DNA of 64,000 nt from Proteobacteria bacterium UBA1148 (GCA_002311835.1 DBZY01000049.1:51810-115809); one strand, 5' to 3'. Shown: positions 27,799 through 37,746, numbered from the stretch's first letter. The notes: generated by a model from the letters alone, not told the origin. Made by a program: numbers and translations.

Positions 27799-28878
27799 TC
27801 AACCCGTGAGTTGAGCTTGGATGGCATTTCTAAGTATCGATTCATCCGGGGCGTTATGCAGGATACCTTTGCCAACTCCCTCAAGGAGCACCATCTTGAG
27901 CCCTTGAGCTCTCGCTTTTTTGTCTATGTGCATGAGCTCTATAAGAGCATCCGGCTCTATTCCAGATGCGGTTACCGGTAATCCAGCCTGTATGATCAGT
28001 GATTGAATGCGGTCGCAGTCAACAGACTTGATCATTCCGAGTTCCATGGAAGTTCTCGCCGCCATTGCAATGCCTATAGCAACGGCTTCACCGTGCAACC
28101 ACTTCCCATAGCCGCTTAGTGACTCGAGCGCATGACCAAAGGTATGACCGAGATTTAACAGCGCACGACGACCTTTTTCGAGTTCATCCTCCGCGACGAT
28201 AGCCGCTTTTATCTCGCAACTTCGGCGAATTAGGTACGTTAACGCATCGGGTTTTTGCGTCAGGACATCTGCTATATGATCCTCAAGCCAGCAAAAGAAA
28301 GCATCTTCCAGGATGAGGCCGTGTTTGATGACTTCGGCTAATCCGGCTGAGAACTCGCGTTCCGGTAATGTCGCTAACGTATCTGTATCGGCGAGCACGC
28401 AAAGCGGTTGGTGGAAAGCCCCAATCATATTTTTAGCTTTTGGGTGGTTGACAGCGGTTTTCCCACCAACAGAGGAATCAACCTGTGCGAGCAGCGTGGT
28501 GGGGACCTGTACGTAATCGATGCCGCGCTGATAACATGCTGCCGCAAAGCCTGTGAGATCGCCAATCACCCCGCCGCCGAGGGCCACTAGACAGGCATCG
28601 CGGTGAAATCCTGCCGCAACAAGTTCGTCAACGATCTTTGACAAAGTGCTTAGACTTTTTTCTTCTTCTCCATCCGGCAGAATTAGCACGCGTTTTTGCT
28701 TTGAAGCTAGCGCTTGCTCTAGTTTGCTGAGATACAGTGGCGCGACTGTTTCATTTGATACGACCAATACTTGAGCTGCTGGAATAGAATCTACAAGTAG
28801 GTCACTATCGCCGAGGAGCCCCGGTCCGATAAGAATCGGATAGCTTCTTTCGCCAAGTGAGACTTGAAGTTTTTCCAT
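27799..28878 (-). CDS. aroB: 3-dehydroquinate synthase
   Basis: 359 residues. NAD-dependent cyclisation of DAHP, second step of the shikimate pathway. DGEEEKSL, ALGGGVIGDLTGFAAACYQRG, PTTLLAQVDSSVGGKTAVNH, the zinc ligands in EVIKHGLI, LNLGHTFGHALE and GEAVAIG...KKARAQGLK are all intact. Downstream of aroK with a 23-base gap, the standard aroKB pair. Confidence 0.96.
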   Translation of the reverse strand: MEKLQVSLGERSYPILIGPGLLGDSDLLVDSIPAAQVLVVSNETVAPLYLSKLEQALASKQKRVLILPDGEEEKSLSTLSKIVDELVAAGFHRDACLVALGGGVIGDLTGFAAACYQRGIDYVQVPTTLLAQVDSSVGGKTAVNHPKAKNMIGAFHQPLCVLADTDTLATLPEREFSAGLAEVIKHGLILEDAFFCWLEDHIADVLTQKPDALTYLIRRSCEIKAAIVAEDELEKGRRALLNLGHTFGHALESLSGYGKWLHGEAVAIGIAMAARTSMELGMIKSVDCDRIQSLIIQAGLPVTASGIEPDALIELMHIDKKARAQGLKMVLLEGVGKGILHNAPDESILRNAIQAQLTG

Positions 28879-28901
28879 GTGTGTAGGTTCGCAGGGAGTC
28901 G

Positions 28902-29441
28902 TTATTTTTTCAACGGTGAAAAGCTGTGTTCCAGTAACCGCTTTTTAATGTTTGCGACAGTACTCTTTACTCGTTGCCCCCCAGTATCTACGATGATATT
29001 CGCTAGCTCTTCGTAATATGGTTTGCGAACTTCCATTAGTCGTGTCAGAACATCAGTGGGGGTATCTGTCAGAAGAAGCGGGCGCTTCTTCGTATGCTGA
29101 GTGCGTTCGAGTTGCTGTTTCACGCTGGTCTTGAGATATACGATGATACCGTTCGCGCTTAGTAATTCACGGTTTTCAGCCTCCAAAATAGTGCCGCCCC
29201 CTGTTGCGAGAATTATATTTTTCCGCTGCGTAAGATCGGCAATTACTATCTTCTCCCGCTCTCGAAATCGAGGTTCGCCCTCTTTGTCAAATATGAAAGC
29301 GATGTCCACGCCAGCTCGCTGCTCAATCTCAGCGTCGCTATCTACGAACTCTATTTCTAAGTCTCTGGCGAGATGCCGTCCTACAGCCGTTTTTCCAGAC
29401 CCCATCGGACCAATAAGAAATACGTTGTCTAGCTTACTCAT
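28902..29441 (-). CDS. aroK: Shikimate kinase
   Basis: 179 residues. Walker A GPMGSGKTAVGRHLA, shikimate-binding FVDSDAEIEQRAG, FREREKIV, LATGGGTIL, and the lid KKRPLLLTD. Phosphorylates shikimate with ATP. First gene of aroK-aroB-dgt. In many relatives pilMNOPQ lies directly upstream of aroK and divergent from mrcA; here no pil gene is present between aroK and mrcA. Confidence 0.95.
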   Translation of the reverse strand: MSKLDNVFLIGPMGSGKTAVGRHLARDLEIEFVDSDAEIEQRAGVDIAFIFDKEGEPRFREREKIVIADLTQRKNIILATGGGTILEAENRELLSANGIIVYLKTSVKQQLERTQHTKKRPLLLTDTPTDVLTRLMEVRKPYYEELANIIVDTGGQRVKSTVANIKKRLLEHSFSPLKK

Positions 29442-29796
29442 TAAAAATGGACCGAATGGATTTCTAAACTTAGAGTCTAGTTGACGGAAAAGAAAAGACC
29501 AGCCTGAAAGATAGTTACGACAGCCAAATTTTAGTCCGATTTTTGCTGTTTGTAGGGAGGTGGCTGGATCGAGTAGGTTTCACCGATATTAAAGGGTTCT
29601 TTTGCCGGCGTAAAAACATAAATTTTCCTTTCCAATTCCACAGGTTGGGTTAGAATCTTGTAATTAGTATGAATACCCAATTTAACTATGTGGCACTTGC
29701 TATTGATGTCACTATGATGAGGTTCACTTCACTGGGAACCAATGGTATGCCCACAAGGTCCCAACCACGACGAGGAAGTACAATACGCCTTTAGTG
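29442..29796. other. Gap between aroK and mrcA (about 355 bases)
   Basis: Divergent promoter region for aroK and mrcA. It contains an open minus-strand frame of 65 codons (29531-29728) without ATG, ending ..YSIQPPPYKQQKSD; TTG (29680) or GTG (29641) could start a 49- or 36-residue peptide, but no clear Shine-Dalgarno was seen. No pilQ-like residue pattern, repeat or RNA gene was recognised. Confidence 0.4.
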
Positions 29797-32448
29797 ATGA
29801 GTAAGTACGTCAGAATTTTTATAATTTTTGGAACATGGGCAGTCGTTGGCTGCATTTGTATCGGTGCCCTAATTTCAGGGGGGTATTATTACGTAGCGCC
29901 AGATCTGCCCCTGGCAGAGGAACTGCGGGACGTGCGCCCGCAAATCCCCTTATCCATCTACAGCCGAGACGGTCGGCTAATTGCGCAGTTCGGCAATAGG
30001 CGTTCGCCAGTTCCTTACGAAGACATTCCACCGATGATGGTACAGGCGGTCCTCGCCGCAGAGGATGATCGATTCTTTGAGCACCCGGGCATCGATTATC
30101 AGGGGATCCTGCGGGCACTGTGGTATTTTGTGATCAATGCGGGAGATAGCGCCCAGGGTGGTAGCACTATTACGCAGCAGATTGCCCGGCAGGAATTCCT
30201 TACGCGCGACAGAACTCTGGCGCGAAAGTTCAAGGAGTGGATACTCGCTGTTCGCATCGAAAGGGAGTTCAGTAAAGATGAGATTCTGGATATTTACCTC
30301 AATACGACGTTTCTTGGGCAGCGTTCCTGGGGTGTAGCAGCGGCAGCACAGACCTACTTTGGTAAGGACCTGAGCGAGATTAGTCTTTCGGACGCCGCGA
30401 TTATCGCTGGAATACCTCGGGGACCGTCAATCAATAACCCGTTCAATTCTCCAGTCAACGCCACACAACAGCGCGCCTACGTTTTGCGTCGCATGCGCGA
30501 GCTGAATTTTATTTCTGATGATGAATCTAGGGTGGCGCTAGCCACGCCGATCGAAGGAAAGCGATTTGCCCCCGAGCAAGAACTCAAAGCGCCTTATGTT
30601 GCAGAAATGGTGCGCGCCGAGGTCCTCGACCGGTTTGGACCAGATGCCTACATTACAACAGGCCTAAAAGTGACAACAACTATCGACTCGCGTCTGCAGA
30701 TGGCTGCGGATGAAGCGCTGTGGCAGTCGCTGATTAATTATGATGAGCGTCATGGCTATCGCGGTCCCTTGACCCGCATCACCCTCCCCGAGCCCTTGTC
30801 TGCAGATCATGATGTGGATGAGATCAGTGCGGCTCTTACGGAAGACCAACAAAGGGAAATGATCAACTCAAGCTATCCAGACGCTAAAAAGGCTGAGTGG
30901 AGAGCTTTACTGGAACAATACGCGGCTGTGTCAGGTTTCCGAACTGGATTAGTGGTTGATGTCCAGGAAATACTGTCCATTGAAAAACAACTGGATTTGC
31001 TGGCTATCGAGGCAGCGCGGACAGAGTTCTTAGATGAAGCCGTAGCAGAAGAGGAAGCTACAGAGATAGAAGAGCCAGTGCCGGTCTTTCAGGCACAAGT
31101 CTATTTTGGTGACCTCGGGATTGTGCTGGTAGATATTGATGCCGTTGCATGGGCGGCCCCTTACGTTAATGAGAATCGTAGAGGAGCTGCTCCAAAAACT
31201 GTAGCAGACGTCCTTCGTCCAGGGGACATTGTCCGATTTAGGCTATCCGAATCTGGGGAATTACGTCTTGGGCAGGTGCCAGAAGTACAGGGAGCTCTAG
31301 CTTCTCTGGACCCGCTTGACGGTGCGATCTCCGCGCTGTCTGGCGGGTTTGATTTCTCACTGAGCAAATACAATCGAGCAACTCAATCTAAGCGCCAGCC
31401 GGGCTCCGCCTTCAAGCCGTTTGTTTACTCTGCCGCTTTGGAGAAAGGGTTTACCGCGGCTAGCATTTTTAATGATGTGCACGTCGTAGTGTCTAGCCAG
31501 GCGCTCGAAGGTGTTTGGCGTCCGGAGAATTATTCGGGTCGGGTTAGCGGTCCGACTCGTCTCAGGGAAGCCCTGGTTAAATCTTTGAATCTTGTCTCGA
31601 TCAGGATTGTACAGAGGGCAGGCATGGACCATACAGTCCAGCATGTGAAGGGGTTTGGGTTTGATGACGCGGCATCGCCAAGGAACCTAACCTTGGCGCT
31701 GGGATCCGGTGGGGTAGCCCCACTAGACCTCGTCCGCGGCTACGCAGCATTCGCTAATGGAGGCTTTCTTATTGAGCCGTACATCATAGAGAAAATCGAA
31801 GATGTGGACGGCACCGAGCTGTACGCGGCTTCTCCAAAACTTGCCTGTATGAATTGCGATGAACCTGAGGAGAGTGAACCACTGCTGATACAGAGATTTT
31901 CGGATATCTACGCTGGTGAGCGTTACGCTCCCCGTGCCATCAATGCCCAAAATGCCTATCTCATGAACGATATGATGCAAGATGTAGTACGACGGGGGAC
32001 AGGGGCGAGAGCATATCGCGAGCTTGGACGCACTGATCTCAGGGGGAAGACAGGCACAACTAATAATCAGCGCGATGCATGGTTTGCTGGCTTTAACGGG
32101 GATGTAGTTGCAGCAACGTGGGTTGGGTTTGATGAGGATAACTCGTTAGGAAACCTGGAACAGGGAGCACGTACTGCTCTACCAATGTGGATTAGTTTTA
32201 TGCGCGAGGCTCTTGATGGTATGCCTTCCCATGCGATGGAGCGCCCACCTGGAATCGTAGATGTGCGGATCAATCCAGAGAATGGTCTTGCCACAAGTAC
32301 TCGTGGCAGGAGTATTTTTGAAAAATTCAGAATGGAACATATTCCAAAGTTGGAACAGACGCGCCCCGAATTGCTACAAGGGGTGATCACGGGCGATTCT
32401 TCGGAGTCTGATAGACCAGAGACGGCGGGGCCAGGATCAATCTTTTAA
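29797..32448 (+). CDS. mrcA: Penicillin-binding protein 1A (bifunctional peptidoglycan synthase)
   Basis: 883 residues from ATG 29797 (a GTG at 29794 precedes it). One N-terminal transmembrane segment (about residues 6-30), glycosyltransferase domain with AAEDDRFFEHPGID, GGSTITQQIARQ and LNTTFLGQ, a middle OB-like region, then transpeptidase with nucleophile Ser in PGSAFKP (about residue 537), SLN in VKSLNLVS, and KTGT (about 751). Polymerises and cross-links peptidoglycan in the periplasm. An acidic linker (EEEATEIEEP) lies near residue 420. Confidence 0.96.
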   Translation: MSKYVRIFIIFGTWAVVGCICIGALISGGYYYVAPDLPLAEELRDVRPQIPLSIYSRDGRLIAQFGNRRSPVPYEDIPPMMVQAVLAAEDDRFFEHPGIDYQGILRALWYFVINAGDSAQGGSTITQQIARQEFLTRDRTLARKFKEWILAVRIEREFSKDEILDIYLNTTFLGQRSWGVAAAAQTYFGKDLSEISLSDAAIIAGIPRGPSINNPFNSPVNATQQRAYVLRRMRELNFISDDESRVALATPIEGKRFAPEQELKAPYVAEMVRAEVLDRFGPDAYITTGLKVTTTIDSRLQMAADEALWQSLINYDERHGYRGPLTRITLPEPLSADHDVDEISAALTEDQQREMINSSYPDAKKAEWRALLEQYAAVSGFRTGLVVDVQEILSIEKQLDLLAIEAARTEFLDEAVAEEEATEIEEPVPVFQAQVYFGDLGIVLVDIDAVAWAAPYVNENRRGAAPKTVADVLRPGDIVRFRLSESGELRLGQVPEVQGALASLDPLDGAISALSGGFDFSLSKYNRATQSKRQPGSAFKPFVYSAALEKGFTAASIFNDVHVVVSSQALEGVWRPENYSGRVSGPTRLREALVKSLNLVSIRIVQRAGMDHTVQHVKGFGFDDAASPRNLTLALGSGGVAPLDLVRGYAAFANGGFLIEPYIIEKIEDVDGTELYAASPKLACMNCDEPEESEPLLIQRFSDIYAGERYAPRAINAQNAYLMNDMMQDVVRRGTGARAYRELGRTDLRGKTGTTNNQRDAWFAGFNGDVVAATWVGFDEDNSLGNLEQGARTALPMWISFMREALDGMPSHAMERPPGIVDVRINPENGLATSTRGRSIFEKFRMEHIPKLEQTRPELLQGVITGDSSESDRPETAGPGSIF

Positions 32449-32458
32449 AGACTAAGTC

Positions 32459-32476
32459 CCTGCCGCGGGCAGGTTT
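32459..32476 (+). terminator. Weak terminator-like hairpin after mrcA
   Basis: CCTGCC (32459-32464), loop GCG, GGCAGG (32468-32473), then only three T. It lies just after the mrcA stop and before the next gene, so it may partly separate the two. The short U tract keeps confidence low. Confidence 0.35.
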
Positions 32477-32495
32477 CATGAGGAGAAGTACTGCT

Positions 32496-33107
32496 ATGGC
32501 TTGGCGTGGGCTTGGTAGTGCTGAACTGCGGGGGCGCTTAGCACAGGAGGCGGCCCGGATTATTAGTGAACAAGGTGTACAGGACTATGGCCTTGCTAAA
32601 CGGAAGGCGGCCCAACGTCTAGGGGTCCGAGAAGCGGGCGCACTCCCCAGTAACTCAGAAATAGAGACGTGCGTGACGGAGTGGCAGCGGATTTTTGAAC
32701 CCGAAAGCCACCGGAATCGACTCAAAGAACTGCGGTGCTTGGCCGTCGATATAATGACGTTTTTATCTCCATTTGAGCCAAGGTTGACGGGATCGGTCCT
32801 GACCGGAGCCATCACGGCGAATTTCCCAATTGAGATACATCTTTTTACGGATGCACCGGAGGAGGTTATCTTGAAGCTTGAGGAAAGTGGTATTCACTAC
32901 AGGGATTGTGAACGGCGCCACCGATACAGTGATCAACGTATCTCGATTATTCCAGGTTATCGGTTCACGTTTCAGGGTGAGCGGGTCGCCGCATTAGTTT
33001 TTCCCGAGAAGGGACTGAGGCAGGCGCCCATGAGCCTAGTCGACCGACGTCCTATGCCGCGGGCACACAGGGCCCGGGTACTTGCTATATTGCAAGATAC
33101 GGCCTGA
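32496..33107 (+). CDS. Uncharacterised protein, nucleotidyltransferase-like
   Basis: 203 residues from ATG 32496, chosen because AGGAGA stands 11 bases upstream; a frame from 32478 is also open. N-terminal helical part (LAQEAARIISEQG, AKRKAAQRLGV), then FEPRLTGSVLTGAITANFPIEIHLFTD, which resembles the GS-containing strand-turn of polymerase-beta-like nucleotidyltransferases, and a Arg-rich C-terminus. I recall homologues as conserved hypotheticals in proteobacteria, sometimes mislabelled as a Mur ligase; nothing here supports ligase activity. Convergent with gltA. Confidence 0.65.
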   Translation: MAWRGLGSAELRGRLAQEAARIISEQGVQDYGLAKRKAAQRLGVREAGALPSNSEIETCVTEWQRIFEPESHRNRLKELRCLAVDIMTFLSPFEPRLTGSVLTGAITANFPIEIHLFTDAPEEVILKLEESGIHYRDCERRHRYSDQRISIIPGYRFTFQGERVAALVFPEKGLRQAPMSLVDRRPMPRAHRARVLAILQDTA

Positions 33108-33126
33108 TCGTATGCCGTCAGAGCGC

Positions 33127-34431
33127 CTAGCGATCGGCAATGGGTTGATAGTCTCTTTGGGCTCGACCGATATAGAGTTGCCGTGGTCGGCCAATGCGTG
33201 ACTCGGGATCTCTAACCATTTCTCTCCACTGAGCCGCCCATCCGACGGTTCGAGCAATGGCAAACATCACGGTGAACATGGCTTTCGGGATGCCAAGGGC
33301 TTGGTAGATGATGCCCGAATAAAAGTCGACATTAGGGTAAAGATTTTTTTCTATGAAGTATGAATCCTTCAAGGCGATTTGTTCCAGCTCCAGCGCCAGC
33401 TCGAATAGTGGTGTGTCCTCTCCTTGATCGAGTTTTTCCAATACGCGGTGGCACATCTGCCGAATGATCGTCGCACGTGGGTCATGATTCTTGTAGACCC
33501 TATGTCCAAATCCCATCAACCGAAAAGAATCATTCTTGTCTTTGGCTCTTGCAATGTATTTATTTATGTTCTTGGCGTTGCCAATCTCTTCAAGCATGTT
33601 GATGACCGCCTCGTTGGCACCACCGTGAGCGGGCCCCCAAAGCGCTGAAATGCCTGCTGAAATAGCTGAGTAAGGATTCGTGCCTGAACTACCAGCTAGC
33701 CTAACGGTCGAAGTACTGCAGTTTTGCTCATGGTCGGCATGTAGGACGAATAAAAGATTGAGAGCCTCTGCTGAGACGGGATCAACCTCGTAGGATCCTG
33801 ATTGCGCTGGAACAGAAAAAAACATGTTCAATAGATTGCTGCAGTAATCGAGTTCGTTCTTTGGGTAAACGAACGGTTGTCCAAGTGAGTGTTTATAGGC
33901 AGCAGCAGCAATTGTGGGGATCTTAGCCATGATGCGGTGTGAAAATACATCACGATCCGCCGAATCCTGTATATCGGTTGTGTCGTGGTAAAACGCGGAC
34001 ATACACGCGACAACGCCGGAAACCATAGCCATTGGGTGCGCATCATGGTGGAAACCATTGAAGAACCGCAGGAACGATTCATGTAACATGGTGTGAGTTC
34101 GGATCGATTCGTCAAAGGCATTAAGCTCGCTTTCAGTCGGAAGCTCGCCATATAGCAATAGGAAAGCTACCTCAATGAAGGTGGATTGCTCAGCCAGTTG
34201 TTCGATAGGGTAACCTCTGTACATGAGCACACCCTGTTCGCCATCAATGTAGGTAATGGCACTGGAACAGCCGGCTGTGGAGCCGAAGCCGAGATCGTAG
34301 GTGAACACACCCTGTTTGCCGTACAGCGATGAGATGTCAAGCACACTAGGACCAACGGTTCCTGTACGACGCTGGAGTTCAAACTCCGCTCCAGATTCTG
34401 TGTTTTTTAGGCTGTAAGGCTTGTCGCTCAT
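33127..34431 (-). CDS. gltA: Citrate synthase (hexameric, NADH-sensitive type)
   Basis: 434 residues from ATG 34431 ([10 protein letters not shown]). Condenses acetyl-CoA and oxaloacetate. [33 protein letters not shown], catalytic His in [11 protein letters not shown] and [25 protein letters not shown], Asp in [10 protein letters not shown], and C-terminal RPRQLYIG. The length and N-terminal domain match the gammaproteobacterial GltA rather than the shorter PrpC. Its start is about 180 bases from the rpmE stop. Confidence 0.96.
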   Translation of the reverse strand: MSDKPYSLKNTESGAEFELQRRTGTVGPSVLDISSLYGKQGVFTYDLGFGSTAGCSSAITYIDGEQGVLMYRGYPIEQLAEQSTFIEVAFLLLYGELPTESELNAFDESIRTHTMLHESFLRFFNGFHHDAHPMAMVSGVVACMSAFYHDTTDIQDSADRDVFSHRIMAKIPTIAAAAYKHSLGQPFVYPKNELDYCSNLLNMFFSVPAQSGSYEVDPVSAEALNLLFVLHADHEQNCSTSTVRLAGSSGTNPYSAISAGISALWGPAHGGANEAVINMLEEIGNAKNINKYIARAKDKNDSFRLMGFGHRVYKNHDPRATIIRQMCHRVLEKLDQGEDTPLFELALELEQIALKDSYFIEKNLYPNVDFYSGIIYQALGIPKAMFTVMFAIARTVGWAAQWREMVRDPESRIGRPRQLYIGRAQRDYQPIADR

Positions 34432-34608
34432 TACGCGCACCTAGCTCCTTCAGAATTTTTATAACCGTTCTTGGCCAAGGACAGGCTCAAAGAATACGGC
34501 GCGCGCGTTTCAGACCGGCTTGAGGCCATCAATCACGACATAGACAAAGTATTATAGCAGAGGGCTCGTACGCTCGGTTGTGCGCAATGGGTGATTGCGT
34601 TGGCAGAC

Positions 34609-34833
34609 CTAATTTTCTTTCTTCGAGCTAGACGAGAGTCCGTAACGACGGCGAAATTTGTCGACCCGTCCGCCGCTGTCAATAATTTTTTGTTTTCCGG
34701 TATAGAAAGGATGACAGGCGGAACAGACTTCTACCTGCAAATCTTTCCTGAGGGTCGACCGGGTAGTGAATTCGTTGCCACAGCTACAGGCTACCTTGGT
34801 CTCGCCATACTCTGGGTGAATATCGGGTTTCAT
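34609..34833 (-). CDS. rpmE: 50S ribosomal protein L31, zinc-binding form
   Basis: 74 residues from ATG 34833 ([11 protein letters not shown]). Contains C-S-C...[14 protein letters not shown], the zinc ligands of the C+ type of L31, and ends with a basic tail after VDKFRRRYG. An upstream in-frame extension to 34890 is not family-like. It lies beside the AT-rich DnaA-box region. Confidence 0.95.
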   Translation of the reverse strand: MKPDIHPEYGETKVACSCGNEFTTRSTLRKDLQVEVCSACHPFYTGKQKIIDSGGRVDKFRRRYGLSSSSKKEN

Positions 34834-35200
34834 GCCGCGGTCTTCTAAAAAAGGGCGCGTGAGCATACTGCCCTGATCGCTAGAAGACAAGATTAAAAGG
34901 AAACGAGGGCAGAGTAGATTATTGAAATAACGCCTAAGATTCAGATCTGAAACAAAAAAGAACCCTTATCCACAGATCCTGTGAATAACTCTGTGGAGGA
35001 CATCAAACATTTTGTCTGAACTCTGCTACTTGCGGTGGTTTTCATAGATTGGTGAAAAAACGATCATTATGTATATATTCTTAAAAAACAATAAGTTATA
35101 CATATAAGATAAATCTTTTTTGGAGAATAAGGTCGCAACGAGATTGTTTATGAGGCCTGCTCCCAAAGTTGTGTATAAAAAGCTGCGTGTGCCTCACTAA
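34834..35200. promoter_or_regulatory. AT-rich intergenic region with DnaA boxes and GATC sites (possible origin-like element)
   Basis: Three perfect TTATNCACA boxes: 34966-34974 (+, TTATCCACA), 34980-34988 (-, TTATTCACA) and 35170-35178 (-, TTATACACA). Weaker ones at 34993-35001 (two mismatches) and 35096-35104 (TTATACATA, one mismatch). Four GATC sites (34875, 34944, 34975, 35062), one in a 12-base palindrome TTCAGATCTGAA (34940-34951). Bases about 35041-35120 are very AT-rich. It also must hold the rpmE promoter. Neither dnaA nor mnmG is in the window, so oriC, a DnaA-titration site and DnaA-regulated promoter all remain possible. Confidence 0.6.
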
Positions 35201-35818
35201 CTATGGTTTTCTGGGGAGGGTCGCTAAGGCGAACTGAATCTCGGATAGCGCACGACCTCGGTGACTGACCCGATTTTTAACTTCAGAGGGAAGCTCGGCC
35301 GCCGTGGCCTTTAGCTCGGGATCGAAGAATACTGGGTCGTAGCCGAAACCTAACTCCCCACGGGGCTTCCGGGTGATAAGACCTGGCCATATACCTGAAC
35401 CAATTAAAGGAAAGGGATTCTGAGGGGCTACTAAAGCTACTATCACACAATAGAATTGTGCGCTCCGTTTTTCGTCCGCCACATCCTCCAAAAGTGCCAG
35501 CAACTTCGTAACATTGTCGCAATCCTGGTTATCTGGGCCAGCGAAACGAGCAGAATTAATGCCTGGAGCACCTGCGAGTGCGTCCACCACAAGACCAGAA
35601 TCATCGGCGATTGTTGGGAGGCTAGTTGCTGCGGCCACATGGCGAGCCTTCAGAAGCGCGTTTTCTACGAAGGTGTTGCTAGTTTCCTCTATTGACTCCA
35701 CGCCGAACTCGCTTTGGGGTAACACCTCTATACTGGAGGGCGCAAGCAACGCCTGAATTTCTGAGAGTTTGCCAGAATTCCCACTAGCGAGAACCCAGCG
35801 ACGCGGAGTGTTGGTCAC
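35201..35818 (-). CDS. rdgB: XTP/dITP pyrophosphatase (RdgB/HAM1)
   Basis: 205 residues, GTG start overlapping the rph stop. Removes inosine and xanthosine triphosphates from the nucleotide pool. [67 protein letters not shown] and [11 protein letters not shown] are the family signatures. Follows rph in the usual order. Confidence 0.95.
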   Translation of the reverse strand: MTNTPRRWVLASGNSGKLSEIQALLAPSSIEVLPQSEFGVESIEETSNTFVENALLKARHVAAATSLPTIADDSGLVVDALAGAPGINSARFAGPDNQDCDNVTKLLALLEDVADEKRSAQFYCVIVALVAPQNPFPLIGSGIWPGLITRKPRGELGFGYDPVFFDPELKATAAELPSEVKNRVSHRGRALSEIQFALATLPRKP

Positions 35819-36531
35819 CGACCCAGAGCCTCGGCCTGTTTCGTCAGCAGCAGCCGTATGCCTTTTGTTGCGAGATCCAGTAACTGGTCTAGTTCCCCTC
35901 GTTGGAAAGCATGTCCCTCGGCTGTCCCTTGCACCTCAACGAATCCGCTCGCCTCGTTCATCACAATATTCATATCTGTTTCCGCTTCAGCATCCTCGGC
36001 ATAGTCGAGATCAAGTATTGGCATGCCTTTGTAAATGCCGACGGATACAGCGGCTATCTGGCCATGTAGAGGGTTGCTTTTAAGCTCGCCTTCTTTCATC
36101 AATTTGGCGATTGCGAGGGCAAGAGCCACATAACCACCGGTAATCGCAGCGGTGCGTGTGCCGCCATCAGCCTGTAGGACATCGCAGTCAACAGTGATTG
36201 TACGTTCTCCCAGTGCTACACGATCCACAGCTGCCCTTAAGCTACGACCGATGAGCCGCTGAATCTCCAATGTTCGCCCGCCCTGTTTACCCCTTACAGC
36301 CTCGCGAGGATTTCGAGTATGGGTAGCGCGGGGCAGCATGCCGTACTCTGCTGTGACCCATCCCTCACCCCGGCCTTTGAGGAAATGTGGGACCTTATGC
36401 TCAAGACTCGCGGTAGCCAGCACTCTCGTCTTTCCAAACTCCATCAATACCGATCCTTCGGCGTAGCTCGCGAAATTCGTGGAGAATTGAACGAGCCGCA
36501 TTTCCTCTGTACTGCGTCCACTTGGGCGCAT
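35815..36531 (-). CDS. rph: Ribonuclease PH
   Basis: 238 residues from ATG 36531 (MRPSGRS). Phosphorolytic 3' exoribonuclease trimming tRNA precursors. [94 protein letters not shown] are canonical. An extra upstream in-frame stretch to 36627 is not family-like. rph-rdgB overlap indicates one unit. Confidence 0.96.
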   Translation of the reverse strand: MRPSGRSTEEMRLVQFSTNFASYAEGSVLMEFGKTRVLATASLEHKVPHFLKGRGEGWVTAEYGMLPRATHTRNPREAVRGKQGGRTLEIQRLIGRSLRAAVDRVALGERTITVDCDVLQADGGTRTAAITGGYVALALAIAKLMKEGELKSNPLHGQIAAVSVGIYKGMPILDLDYAEDAEAETDMNIVMNEASGFVEVQGTAEGHAFQRGELDQLLDLATKGIRLLLTKQAEALGR

Positions 36532-36875
36532 GGTTAACTCCTCAAATATACAGTCAAAGTAGTACCGCGACGCTTGTGAGAGGGACAAGAGGGTCTTTCC
36601 CAACGTCTTCACGGTGTTTCTTGGCACAACGCCCCATTACATCGATTGCTACGAGCAGAGAACTCTTTGCATCCGTAATGATATGCACCTGACTCGGGGG
36701 TTTCTGGTAGTTATCCGCCAAACTTTGCTCTGTGGGGTCTATTTTCATGCCGAGGCTCGTGCCAGTCTTGCGTATATCTTAGACTTTAAGGACCTTGTGT
36801 GCCTCAATTTATTTAAAACTTAGTTCTTAACTGATCCATAGCTATGATTCATAGACAATGAAGGTGGTGTCCACT
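36532..36875. other. Gap between rph and yicC (344 bases)
   Basis: Divergent promoter region. A minus-strand frame of 64 codons (36554-36748) is open but has no recognisable family or good ribosome site, so I do not call it. No repeat, RNA gene or clear -35/-10 pair was seen. Confidence 0.5.
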
Positions 36876-37742
36876 ATGCCGAACAGCATGACAGGTTTTG
36901 CTAATGTCGAAGTGACGGTGGAGCCATTCCAGCTTATCTGGGAGCTTCGTAGTGTCAATCATCGCTTTTTAGAGATTGGCATTCGCTTGCCCGAGGACTT
37001 GCGGCGACTGGAGCACATTTGCCGGGAGCGTATAAATGAGGCTCTCGGGCGCGGTAAAGTGGATTGCACCTTAAAGGTTAAGCTGACCAAAGGTCACGCT
37101 CAGGAGATTAGGTTGCAACATGATGTCCTCATGCGCTTGCAAGCGGCGCAGAATCGGGCGCAAGAGAGCCTTCCTGGCGCTCAATCGCTGACGGTTGGTG
37201 AGCTTCTTCGTTGGCCGGGCGTACTTGAAGAAACAACTTATGAACCGGCGTCTTTAGAGGTTCCTATAATGCGTGCACTTGATAATGCTCTCCAGTCTTT
37301 GGGGGGCGCCCGGCAGCGAGAGGGGGAGCATATATACACGCTGTTGGAACTGCGGTGTAATAAAATATTGCGCATCATTTCGCAAATTCGGCCCCGTATT
37401 GGGCGTGTCGAGAAGCGCTATCGTGAGAAGCTCCAGGAACGGTGTGGTCGATTGGATATTGAGGTGAATCCCGAGAGACTGGAGCAGGAAATAGCGTTGC
37501 TTACGCAACGTTTAGATATCTCTGAAGAGATAGATCGTCTCGAGGGGCATGTTAAAGAGGCGCTCGTTGTATTGGTTCGAGAAGACCCCATAGGAAGACG
37601 GCTGGATTTTCTTATCCAGGAACTCAACCGTGAGGCCAACACATTGGCTTCGAAATCACAAGATGTGGACTTAACGCGTGACGCCGTAGAGATAAAGGTT
37701 TTGATCGAACAAATGCGTGAACAAGCACAGAATCTGGAGTAG
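36876..37742 (+). CDS. yicC: YicC-family endoribonuclease
   Basis: 288 residues from ATG 36876 (MPNSMTGFANVEV), equal to E. coli YicC length; the frame from 36858 adds six residues. SMTGFA start, WELRSVNHRFLEIGIRLPEDLR, RGKVDCTLKVK, EEIDRLEGHVKE, GRRLDFLIQELNREANTLASKSQD and IKVLIEQMREQAQNLE are the family blocks. The family is now linked to RNA cleavage, E. coli YicC having been implicated in RyhB decay. First gene of a plus-strand cluster with gmk-rpoZ-spoT-ridA-recG. Confidence 0.93.
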   Translation: MPNSMTGFANVEVTVEPFQLIWELRSVNHRFLEIGIRLPEDLRRLEHICRERINEALGRGKVDCTLKVKLTKGHAQEIRLQHDVLMRLQAAQNRAQESLPGAQSLTVGELLRWPGVLEETTYEPASLEVPIMRALDNALQSLGGARQREGEHIYTLLELRCNKILRIISQIRPRIGRVEKRYREKLQERCGRLDIEVNPERLEQEIALLTQRLDISEEIDRLEGHVKEALVVLVREDPIGRRLDFLIQELNREANTLASKSQDVDLTRDAVEIKVLIEQMREQAQNLE

Positions 37743-37746
37743 TTGA

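Noticed and set aside
36554..36748. Minus-strand 64-codon frame between rph and yicC
   Set aside because: No family, no good ribosome site, and it lies in a divergent promoter region; not enough support for a gene.
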